NCBI GenBank assembly: GCA_902373515.1 | Contig: CABKML010000036.1 | Coordinates: 1 to 10,622, forward strand | Direction of reading: 5' to 3' | DNA: 10,622 bases | Source: an uncultured Eubacteriales bacterium | GTDB taxonomy: Bacteria; Bacillota; Clostridia; Saccharofermentanales; Fastidiosipilaceae | In this document: positions 1 to 5,701 of the stretch, in pieces | How the letters are laid out: each line of letters starts with the position of its first letter | How positions within the stretch are numbered: position 1 is the stretch's first letter | The notes under the pieces: model-generated | Database searches by the model: none | What the model was told of the DNA's origin: nothing | The model's input: only the letters and a program-made list of their open reading frames with translations | Translations under genes and position numbers: made by a program

Positions 1-604
1 GGTAATATTCGTATTGTTTTTGACGTGCTTCAATCTCAGCAGGAAGACCGGTGCTTATGTCATGACAAAGAGCGTCGAATCGGTCGAGGATACCTACGAT
101 GCGTTTTTGTTCGACTAGGGAAGGGAGTGGAATTATGATATCATTTAATGCATTTGGTGTTACTTCAATAACCTTTGTTCCATGTGCTAAACGTTTCTTC
201 TGAGCAAAGAACATTGCTGTATGAAAATAGTATGACAGATATTTTGCATTCTGATTATGATGAATAATAGCAGTGTGACCACTGACTGCAATATTCTCAT
301 TCCCAAGCCATGCAGTGCATTTGCAAACATCTTCTACATTTTCACTTGTAACAGCCATAACGATATCATTTTTAACTGCTATCTTTGATTTTTTTGCCAC
401 GTCTTCACTAATATATTTTAGGGGTTCAGTTGCATAAATACCAAAGTGTGTATACATTTGACCATAATGAATGCAAGGAACTCCTGTGTCTATAAAGTCT
501 TTCTTTTGAAAGTTACCACCTCGTGTGATCGTGGCAATATCAGAAAGTTTTACAAATACGACATCAAATACATATTGACAAAGTTTGATTAACGCATCAT
601 ACTT
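1..604 (-). CDS. Start-less, partial second HsdS module (extra target-recognition domain)
   Basis: Reading the minus strand from 604 to the left edge gives about 200 codons without a stop. The translation begins KYDALIKLCQYVF, continues FVKLSDIATITRGG (a typical start of an HsdS target-recognition domain), and ends with IIPLPSLVEQKRIVGIL and GLPAEIEARQKQYEYY, the conserved HsdS repeat. The opening D-LI--LC resembles the N-terminus of the upstream HsdS (LDELIQELC), so this looks like the start of a second hsdS. No ATG, GTG or TTG in this frame lies near its beginning; the ATG ATG at the junction is in a frame that stops within two codons. The frame is open through the GACA repeat and would join the upstream hsdS if the repeat lost one unit or gained two. 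Translation in the present state is therefore doubtful. It could also be a silent recombination cassette or decayed gene, though the clean frame argues against long decay. The far end lies outside the window. Confidence 0.72.
3..40. repeat. Direct repeat copy A within HsdS conserved region
   Basis: These 38 bases are identical to 670-707, offset by 667 bases, with similarity continuing about 13 bases further at three mismatches. They encode the conserved AEIEARQKQYEYY segment of the start-less second module. A perfect direct repeat this long could support homologous recombination that deletes or swaps the intervening recognition domain and GACA tract. Confidence 0.9.
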
Positions 605-1763
605 GTCTGTCTGTCTGTCTGTCAAGGATTATCTTGCCTGTTGCAGCATATGTCAAGAGTGCATCACGATAATATTCGTATTGTTTTTGACGTGCTTCAA
701 TCTCAGCCGGGAGACCGATGTTGAGGTCAGAGCAGATGGCGTCGAAGTTGTCTAGGACATTGATTATTCTGTCTTGCACTTCCAATGATGGGATAGGTAC
801 TTTTACTCGACTTACAGCATTTGTATTAAATTGTTGCTGTCCGCCTTTGGAAACATAGCGTTCTGCCTGCTCCCAATATAAAGAAGACTTAGAAAAATGC
901 CAATAATATCTATTTTTTATAATCGAGTTATCAAGGATAATCTTAATCAAGAAGGAAGCATATACCGCTGGCTCATCTGCATTAAAGTAAAGAGTTTTGC
1001 CATAGGTGGCGCCTGTACGAGCTAATAATAAATCTCCTTTTTGCAAAAGATATTTACGGCTTTCATTTGTCAACTCAATATACTTTGCATCATACGGATT
1101 AAGTCTACCATCTTCACTAATATCGGTTATTCTAACAAAACGAGCAGAACCAGTATCTTTTGCCTTGTCAGTATATCCGTAAACAAATTTAGCAATATCT
1201 CCTAGCGGAACATTCTTCACATTTGCTTCTTCTGAAAACAGCAACTTATCCCGATAAAATTCATACTGTTTCTTGCGAGCTGTAAGCTCCGTGAAATTGT
1301 CCAAAATACGGACAATTTCACGTTGTACCTCCAGAGGAGGGACGGGAAGCATAAACTCTTGTATCATTGGCTTTCTAATAGATTTAACCGTTGCACTAAC
1401 AGCTTTCTTCATAATGAAGTTCTTAAAATTCGCACTAAAATAGTGATATGCGTATTTTGTATCAACTACATCCTTTGTAAAATGAATCCTGTACACTCTT
1501 TGATGTAGAGCGTATTTTCCATTTACGTAATGGTAGATTTCACCGATTCCACCTTCTCCCGGAATAATAATGGCTTCCTCGTTATATTCATAATTATTTT
1601 TTCTTTTTACACTTTGAGATCTTATGAAAAATGGATATTGGCCATCGTCAACAGCCTCGTTTCCATTACTACTTCCTGTTCCAACATCTGCGAGTTCCTT
1701 AATGGGATAGCAGTCAACCCCATCAGTGCACAATTCCTGAATCAATTCATCTAATCTGCTCAT
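597..1763 (-). CDS. hsdS: Type I restriction-modification specificity subunit HsdS, phase-variable candidate
   Basis: HsdS gives a type I restriction-modification complex its DNA target: two target-recognition domains each read half of a bipartite site while conserved helical repeats bind HsdM. The 388 residues fit a complete two-domain subunit. Domain 1 spans about residues 20-140 (from IKELADVGTG) and is followed by a repeat, PPLEVQREIVRILDNF then RKKQYEFYRDKLL. Domain 2 spans about 185-325 (from VPLGDIAKFVYG) and is followed by PSLEVQDRIINVLDNF and GLPAEIEARQKQYEYYRDALL. The ATG overlaps the stop of the RhuM-like gene (ATGA), with a purine-rich GATGGGGAC upstream, implying translational coupling. 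The C-terminus ends in residues encoded by the (GACA)5 tract, and a further recognition domain lies directly downstream in the frame reached by losing one unit. The family call is firm; phase variation is inference. Confidence 0.93.
   Translation of the reverse strand: MSRLDELIQELCTDGVDCYPIKELADVGTGSSNGNEAVDDGQYPFFIRSQSVKRKNNYEYNEEAIIIPGEGGIGEIYHYVNGKYALHQRVYRIHFTKDVVDTKYAYHYFSANFKNFIMKKAVSATVKSIRKPMIQEFMLPVPPLEVQREIVRILDNFTELTARKKQYEFYRDKLLFSEEANVKNVPLGDIAKFVYGYTDKAKDTGSARFVRITDISEDGRLNPYDAKYIELTNESRKYLLQKGDLLLARTGATYGKTLYFNADEPAVYASFLIKIILDNSIIKNRYYWHFSKSSLYWEQAERYVSKGGQQQFNTNAVSRVKVPIPSLEVQDRIINVLDNFDAICSDLNIGLPAEIEARQKQYEYYRDALLTYAATGKIILDRQTDRQV
604..623 (-). repeat. Tetranucleotide microsatellite (GACA)5 at the 3' end of hsdS
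   Basis: Five perfect tandem units, TGTC on the plus strand and GACA on the coding strand. They encode DRQTDRQ at the extreme C-terminus of HsdS just before the TGA at 597-599. Because the unit is not a multiple of three, slippage changes the frame. With five units translation stops at residue 388. With four or seven units the frame enters the downstream target-recognition module. With three or six units a stop follows after a few codons. Tetranucleotide tracts are known slipped-strand phase-variation devices; five units is short, so the rate could be low. Confidence 0.9.
670..707. repeat. Direct repeat copy B within HsdS conserved region
   Basis: Second copy of the 38-bp repeat at 3-40, encoding the same AEIEARQKQYEYY stretch near the C-terminus of the complete hsdS. 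Identity at nucleotide level is much higher than between the flanking recognition domains, as expected of conserved repeats that exchange by recombination. Confidence 0.9.
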
Positions 1764-2854
1764 TTGTCCCCATCATCCTTCCCGGTTTCTTTTGCAATCG
1801 TTTCCGGCAGGCCCTGCGATGCATCCTCCAACAATATCCTGTCGAAGTCGCTTTGATACAACCGATCCTGTACGATGCGGTATTTTTCAAATTCGCTCAG
1901 AGCATGACTTTTTGCCAGCTCTGCGGATATTTTCCCGGCATCCTGCAATACATCTCTATCCCAAACCTTCAAAAAACCATTCAGCCGTTCTTCCCAATCC
2001 GCCATTGTCATCGGGATGTGACGCTCTGCCTGTGCTTCTGCAAAATCCAGATATGCCGAAACTAAGCGTCCCAACTGGAAAAGCTCCTTTTCGGTCAAAT
2101 AATTTTTCGCTACCACAACATCATAGGAATGAATTTTACTTTTGGGCGAACCGTCCCATGTGGTAAGCCCCATGTGTTCCTTTTCCGCATTTGCTCGGTT
2201 GTAGACAACCTCTGCTGCCGTTTGCCCGTGAACACTGTAATGCAATTTATTTTGTACCGCCGAAAAAAAGCGTTTTGTAGTCGCTGCGGTAGGGTCGTAA
2301 TCCAAAGCTGTGGCATAAATGTCGGTAATTTTCTGATAAAATTTTCGTTCTGAAAGGCGAATCTCACGGATTTTTTCCAGCTGCTTTTCAAAATATTCTT
2401 TTGTCAGCACCGTTCCGCTGTTTTTCAGACGGTCATCGTCCATAACCCAACCCTGAATGGTATAATCTTTTACAATTTGGTTTGCCCATTTTCTAAACTG
2501 CACAGCCCGCTCGTTATTTACCTTGAAGCCAACTGAAATAATCATTTGCAGATTATAATGATTTACTTCACGGGCAACCTGACGGGAACCTTCCGTTTGA
2601 ACTATCCGATATTTTCGGATAGTTGCTGATTGCTCCAATTCTGAATCGGAATATATTTTTTTAATATGGTCATTGATGGTTCGCACATCCACATCATATA
2701 AAGTAGCCATCATTTTTTGCGTCAGCCAGATATTTTCATCTTCGTAACGCATCTCTATGCTCTTTTCGTCTGCGCCTGTGGAGGCAACAAATGTCAGATA
2801 CTCCGCAGCGGAGGAACGAAGGATGTTGATTTCACGCCTGTCCTTTTTCATCAT
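1760..2854 (-). CDS. rhuM: RhuM-family protein embedded between hsdM and hsdS
   Basis: This 364-residue protein resembles the virulence RhuM family, named for a Salmonella pathogenicity-island gene whose biochemical role is unclear. The N-terminal part has the family-like stretch [29 protein letters not shown] (residues 40-68), probably helix-turn-helix-like, followed by [19 protein letters not shown] (95-113) and [16 protein letters not shown] (116-131). A later [21 protein letters not shown] segment (186-206) and an acidic helical C-terminus follow. There is no signal peptide or membrane segment. The start codon overlaps the hsdM stop and its own stop overlaps the hsdS start, so it is a full member of the operon. 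Two adjacent ATGs exist; GAGGTGG lies about 6 bases before the second, which may be the true start. RhuM genes are often seen in type I restriction loci, so a defence-linked role is possible but unproven. Confidence 0.85.
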   Translation of the reverse strand: MMKKDRREINILRSSAAEYLTFVASTGADEKSIEMRYEDENIWLTQKMMATLYDVDVRTINDHIKKIYSDSELEQSATIRKYRIVQTEGSRQVAREVNHYNLQMIISVGFKVNNERAVQFRKWANQIVKDYTIQGWVMDDDRLKNSGTVLTKEYFEKQLEKIREIRLSERKFYQKITDIYATALDYDPTAATTKRFFSAVQNKLHYSVHGQTAAEVVYNRANAEKEHMGLTTWDGSPKSKIHSYDVVVAKNYLTEKELFQLGRLVSAYLDFAEAQAERHIPMTMADWEERLNGFLKVWDRDVLQDAGKISAELAKSHALSEFEKYRIVQDRLYQSDFDRILLEDASQGLPETIAKETGKDDGDK

Positions 2855-4431
2855 CCCACCTCGATTTCTCCAATGATTTTGTCAATCTCATCACGAAGAA
2901 CCTGCTCACGCGCAACAATTTCTTTAATCTCGGCATTGAGCTTTACAATATCGATTTTTTCTTTTGTATCTTCTGCTTCCACATAAGTAGATACCGAAAG
3001 ATTAAAGCCATTTTCTTTTACTTCATCGTAAGAAGCAAGGTGAGCAATGTGTTCTACTTCCTCACGTTTTGTAAAGATATCAACGATTCTGTCGATATTC
3101 TCGGGCGTCAACTTATTGTTGTTGGTAACTTTTACACACTCATTGCTTGCATCAATAAAGAGAGTACGGTTATCCATCTTATTTTTCTTCATGACCATAA
3201 TGCAGGTGGCGATTGATGTACCGAAGAAAAGATTGGAAGGTAACTGGATAATACAGTCAACATAGTTGTTATCAATCAGATACTGACGGATTTTCTGTTC
3301 TGCACCACCACGGTACATAATACCCGGAAAGCATACAATTGCAGCCGTTCCATTTGATGCAAGCCAGGAAAGACTGTGCATAATAAAAGCTAAATCTGCT
3401 TTACTCTTTGGAGCAAGAACACCGGCAGGTGCAAAACGAGGGTCATTGATAAGTAATGGATTATCATCACCGGCCCATTTAATAGAATATGGAGGATTTG
3501 AGACAATCAGTTCAAAAGGCTCATCATCCCAATGTGCAGGCGCAATAAGTGTATCTTCGCAAGCGATATTGAATTTATCAAAGCCAATATCATGTAAGAA
3601 CATATTGATACGGCAAAGGTTGTAGGTTGTGATATTGATTTCCTGTCCATAGAAACCATTACGAATCTTATCTCTGCCAAGTACTTTTTCTGCCTTTAAA
3701 AGCAGCGAACCTGAACCACAGGCAGGGTCATAAACCTTATTAATTTCAGTTTTACCAACTGTACCAAGTCTTGTAAGAAGTTCTGATACATCAGCAGGAG
3801 TAAAGAACTCACCACCTGATTTACCTGCATTTGATGCGTACATTGTCATGAGATATTCATAAGCATCACCGAATGCATCAATATCGTGGTTCTTAACATC
3901 ACCAAGATTCATATCAGCCACACCATCAAGAAGCTTGCAGAGCTTTTCGTTTCTCTTTGCTACTGTAGAGCCAAGCTTATTACTGTTTACATCAAAGTCA
4001 TCAAAAAGACCTGCAAAGTCTGATTCTGATTCGCTGCCTTTAGCCGATTCTTCAATGTGACGGAATGCATTTTCAAGTGTTTCATTAAGGTTTTCATCAT
4101 CTTCAGCTTTTGCTCTAACATTACAAAAAAGTTCTGACGGAAGGATAAAGAAGCCTTTTTCTTCAACAAGACTCTGTCTTGCTTCTTCCGCATCAGCGTC
4201 AGACATCTGTGCGTAATCGAATTCAGTATTGCCGGCTTCAATTTCACCTGCGTTAATGTAGTTAGTAATGTTTTCAGAAATATATCTATAGAACATAGTG
4301 CCAAGCACATAGTTCTTAAAGTCCCAGCCATCTACTGCACCACGAAGTTCATCGGCAATTGCCCATATAGCACGGTGAAGTTCGTCACGTTCCTGTTCTT
4401 TTTTAGTATCAAGAGCCATTATATTATTCAT
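2851..4431 (-). CDS. hsdM: Type I restriction-modification DNA methyltransferase subunit HsdM
   Basis: HsdM transfers a methyl group from S-adenosylmethionine to adenine (N6) at the site chosen by HsdS, and forms the core of the restriction complex. At 526 residues it is of normal length. An N-terminal helical domain (about 10-170, with [15 protein letters not shown] and [16 protein letters not shown]) precedes the methyltransferase domain, which shows [14 protein letters not shown] (206-219), the SAM-binding motif [10 protein letters not shown] (235-244) and the catalytic NPPY (312-315), typical of N6-adenine enzymes. The C-terminal ~40 residues are charged and helical, as in HsdM tails that contact HsdS. 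The ATG at 4431 is supported by AAGGAAAGG just upstream; a second ATG four codons in has no ribosome-binding site. It is the first gene of the hsdM-rhuM-hsdS operon. hsdR is absent from this window and may lie beyond the left edge. Confidence 0.96.
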   Translation of the reverse strand: MNNIMALDTKKEQERDELHRAIWAIADELRGAVDGWDFKNYVLGTMFYRYISENITNYINAGEIEAGNTEFDYAQMSDADAEEARQSLVEEKGFFILPSELFCNVRAKAEDDENLNETLENAFRHIEESAKGSESESDFAGLFDDFDVNSNKLGSTVAKRNEKLCKLLDGVADMNLGDVKNHDIDAFGDAYEYLMTMYASNAGKSGGEFFTPADVSELLTRLGTVGKTEINKVYDPACGSGSLLLKAEKVLGRDKIRNGFYGQEINITTYNLCRINMFLHDIGFDKFNIACEDTLIAPAHWDDEPFELIVSNPPYSIKWAGDDNPLLINDPRFAPAGVLAPKSKADLAFIMHSLSWLASNGTAAIVCFPGIMYRGGAEQKIRQYLIDNNYVDCIIQLPSNLFFGTSIATCIMVMKKNKMDNRTLFIDASNECVKVTNNNKLTPENIDRIVDIFTKREEVEHIAHLASYDEVKENGFNLSVSTYVEAEDTKEKIDIVKLNAEIKEIVAREQVLRDEIDKIIGEIEVG

Positions 4432-4441
4432 CCTTTCCTTA

Positions 4442-4588
4442 TGTATCCATTCAGTTATATGGCATAATCATATCATAAATTCATGTTTTTCTATCCTCCG
4501 CCGTGGCTAACAAGTAGAAGGTCAAAAAACTTTTAAGACAGATTAAAAAGTCGGCTTTTTCTTTTGCCTGTAATTTAGAATGGATACA
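4442..4588. repeat. 11-bp inverted repeat pair upstream of hsdM
   Basis: TGTATCCATTC at 4442-4452 is the exact reverse complement of GAATGGATACA at 4578-4588, with 125 bases between. One arm is in the hsdM leader, directly before its ribosome-binding site. It may be a pair of regulator sites, the ends of a small element, or chance. Confidence 0.5.
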
Positions 4589-4632
4589 GCGGAATTACAT
4601 AGGTGCAGTTGATATTCCACCCCATAAATAAA

Positions 4633-4676
4633 ATCGGCGTAGCCGGTAATACTACCGATTACGCCGATATTTTTTT
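4633..4676. terminator. Strong hairpin terminator, probably bidirectional
   Basis: Arms ATCGGCGTA (4633-4641) and TACGCCGAT (4660-4668) form a 9-bp stem; an inner CGGTA/TACCG stem closes over a four-base loop after a small internal mismatch. On the plus strand a run of seven T follows (4670-4676). On the minus strand the hairpin is followed by TTTATTTAT, so it can serve as the terminator of the lipoprotein gene that ends at 4755. It would also block plus-strand transcripts from running antisense into that gene. Confidence 0.75.
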
Positions 4677-4754
4677 AGGAATTAAATCCCTAAATGAGTG
4701 CCCCAAAAGAGCCGGTCTTTTTTATAAAGAAAAGAATAATCAGATTACTGAAAC

Positions 4755-5030
4755 TCACTTCTTGGCTGCTGTTGTAGCCTTAGTTGTTGTCTTAGCATTC
4801 TTGTCTGTCTTATCAGCTTTCTTTGTATCCTTAGCTGTTGTCTTCTCAGTCTTCTTCTCTGTCTTCTTCTCTGTCTTATCAGCCTTCTTGGATTCCTTGG
4901 CTGTTGTTACAGCTGCCTTAGTTGTTGTCTTGACATCCTTTGTTGTCTTAGGAGAGCAAGCATACAATGTTGTAGCTGCTACCAAGAAACTTAAACCTAA
5001 AGCTGTTGCTTTTCTCTTCAATGTGTTCAT
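4755..5030 (-). CDS. Small Lys/Thr-rich predicted lipoprotein of unknown function
   Basis: I do not recognise this 91-residue protein beyond its layout. It begins MNTLKRKATALGLSFLVAAT, a basic n-region and hydrophobic core, and reaches LYAC at residues 22-25, an acceptable lipobox, so Cys25 is the likely lipidated residue. The rest (26-91) is almost entirely Lys, Thr, Ala, Asp and Glu, with short imperfect repeats such as KKTEKKTEKTTAK and KTTTKA. It is strongly basic and probably disordered at the cell surface, perhaps spanning or binding the anionic cell wall; that role is inference. GAGG lies 10 bases before the ATG, an extended -10 promoter lies upstream, and a hairpin follows downstream. 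The opposite strand is also open (4603-5037) but reads as hydrophobic low-complexity antisense of the Lys codons. Confidence 0.72.
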   Translation of the reverse strand: MNTLKRKATALGLSFLVAATTLYACSPKTTKDVKTTTKAAVTTAKESKKADKTEKKTEKKTEKTTAKDTKKADKTDKNAKTTTKATTAAKK

Positions 5031-5101
5031 AACTTAAAAACCTCGATTTCTTTAAGTCTGTTATTTTGCCTTAGCAATATTTGAGCTTTAACTCGTTGTC
5101 T

Positions 5102-5110
5102 ATTGTAGCA
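5102..5110 (-). promoter_or_regulatory. Extended -10 promoter for the lipoprotein gene
   Basis: On the minus strand the bases read TGCTACAAT, matching the extended -10 pattern TGnTAnAAT. No good -35 box sits 16-18 bases upstream, which is common for extended -10 promoters. Transcription would start near 5095, leaving a leader of about 65 bases before the ATG at 5030. Confidence 0.5.
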
Positions 5111-5160
5111 CTATGTGCAAAAAGAGCATAAAATAATTGGTAAGCATTTTTTGAACTTTA

Positions 5161-5215
5161 TTCGTCAAAATTAACAAATGATTTGATAATAATCATCAAA
5201 TTCATTTTTGTCGAA
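5161..5215. repeat. Nested AT-rich inverted repeat ahead of the rhodanese gene
   Basis: The core is a 10-1-10 palindrome, ATTTGATAAT-A-ATCATCAAAT (5181-5201), with nine of ten pairs matching. Outer arms TTCGTCAAAA (5161-5170) and TTTTGTCGAA (5206-5215) also pair at nine of ten positions. The size and symmetry suit a dimeric repressor operator, and the core loosely resembles Fur/PerR-type 7-1-7 sites, but I cannot name the regulator. The right outer arm overlaps the putative -35 box of the downstream gene. Confidence 0.5.
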
Positions 5216-5237
5216 GTTCGAGAATTACTGCAATAAT
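5208..5237 (+). promoter_or_regulatory. Putative promoter of the rhodanese gene
   Basis: TTGTCG (5208-5213), an 18-base spacer and AATAAT (5232-5237) preceded by TGC, giving an extended -10. Transcription would begin near 5244, almost at the ribosome-binding site AAAGAGG (5244-5250), so the leader would be very short. The -35 box lies in an arm of the inverted repeat, which would suit repression. Confidence 0.35.
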
Positions 5238-5257
5238 CAAGATAAAGAGGTAACAAA

Positions 5258-5599
5258 ATGCCGGATAAATTACAATTATTATACGAAAAAGCAGCGCGAT
5301 CACATTATGAAATTACAGCCGCCGAATTAAGCGCCTGCGGCCAAAGCGGGCTTACTTTGCTGGATGTGAGAAATGCCTCGGAATGGGCGGATTTTCACGT
5401 AAACGGGGCTATTAACATTCCGCTGATTCAGCTGCAGCTGCAAGCCGATTATGCACTTTCACCGGCTAATTTAATTATTGTTTATTGTAACAGCGGTAAT
5501 CGTTCGTCAATTGCTGCTAAAATACTGAGAGATAAAGGATTCAGGGCTTTAACTTTGACAGGCGGACTGAATGCTCTATATCACGATCGGCAGTTCTAG
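5258..5599 (+). CDS. Single-domain rhodanese-like sulfurtransferase
   Basis: Rhodanese domains carry a persulfide on an active-site cysteine and transfer sulfane sulfur to acceptors such as thiols or proteins. This cytosolic 113-residue protein is one such domain. LLDVRNASEWADFHVNGAINIP (34-55) covers the conserved DVR and GAINIP motifs. The active-site loop is CNSGNRS with Cys77, in the usual C-x-x-G-x-R-S form. TGGLNAL (101-107) is the conserved C-terminal glycine motif. There is no signal peptide. AAAGAGG lies seven bases before the ATG. The gene appears monocistronic: an inverted repeat and promoter precede it and a GC hairpin follows. The sulfur acceptor cannot be told from the sequence. 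Confidence 0.92.
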   Translation: MPDKLQLLYEKAARSHYEITAAELSACGQSGLTLLDVRNASEWADFHVNGAINIPLIQLQLQADYALSPANLIIVYCNSGNRSSIAAKILRDKGFRALTLTGGLNALYHDRQF

Positions 5600-5612
5600 C
5601 TTCGGCGAAATT

Positions 5613-5631
5613 CCCCGAATTTTCGGGGTTT
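5613..5631 (+). terminator. Hairpin terminator after the rhodanese gene
   Basis: CCCCGA and TCGGGG pair around a short AT loop, extended by flanking A-T pairs and followed by TTTATC. It sits 13 bases after the rhodanese stop. The T run is short, so termination may be partial. Confidence 0.6.
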
Positions 5632-5701
5632 ATCAGCCGATTTCAGCTATTGTTAACCGTTTGTGAATGAGAACTGACAAATTAAGAAGGAATTTTGCTA
5701 T

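Larger units (their letters stand above)
4432..4754. other. Non-coding interval upstream of hsdM
   Basis: This stretch carries the leader of the hsd operon and the 3' region of the lipoprotein gene. I see a strong hairpin (4633-4676), a weaker AT-rich hairpin with the arms AAAAGA and TCTTTT (4705-4723), a short A/T hairpin at 4545-4560 and an 11-bp inverted repeat (4442-4452 and 4578-4588). TATGAT-like boxes occur on the minus strand at 4467-4477, but none has a convincing -35 partner, so I do not call an hsd promoter. Confidence 0.6.

Noticed and set aside
1..707. An invertible hsdS switch
   Set aside because: The 38-bp repeats are direct, both modules face the same way, and no recombinase is visible, so inversion is not supported; slippage or deletion is.
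2110..2391. A 93-codon minus frame inside the RhuM-family gene and other internal frames in hsdM, rqcH and queH
   Set aside because: They lie wholly within well-supported genes, show no domains and have no ribosome-binding sites.
4467..4477. TATGAT boxes as the hsdM promoter
   Set aside because: Hexamers 16-18 bases upstream bear no resemblance to TTGACA and no extended TG is present.
4545..4560. AAAAAG-TCGG-CTTTTT as a terminator
   Set aside because: The stem is almost all A-T with a four-base loop, too weak to call next to the stronger hairpin at 4633-4676.
4603..5037. A 144-codon plus-strand open frame opposite the lipoprotein gene
   Set aside because: Its Val/Leu/Phe/Ser-rich product is the antisense of Lys/Thr codons; it crosses the hairpin terminator and lacks a signal or domain, whereas the minus frame has a signal peptide, lipobox, ribosome-binding site and promoter.
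5181..5201. Naming the palindrome a Fur, PerR or Zur box
   Set aside because: The 7-1-7 core is only loosely similar to these sites and no such regulator is in the window.
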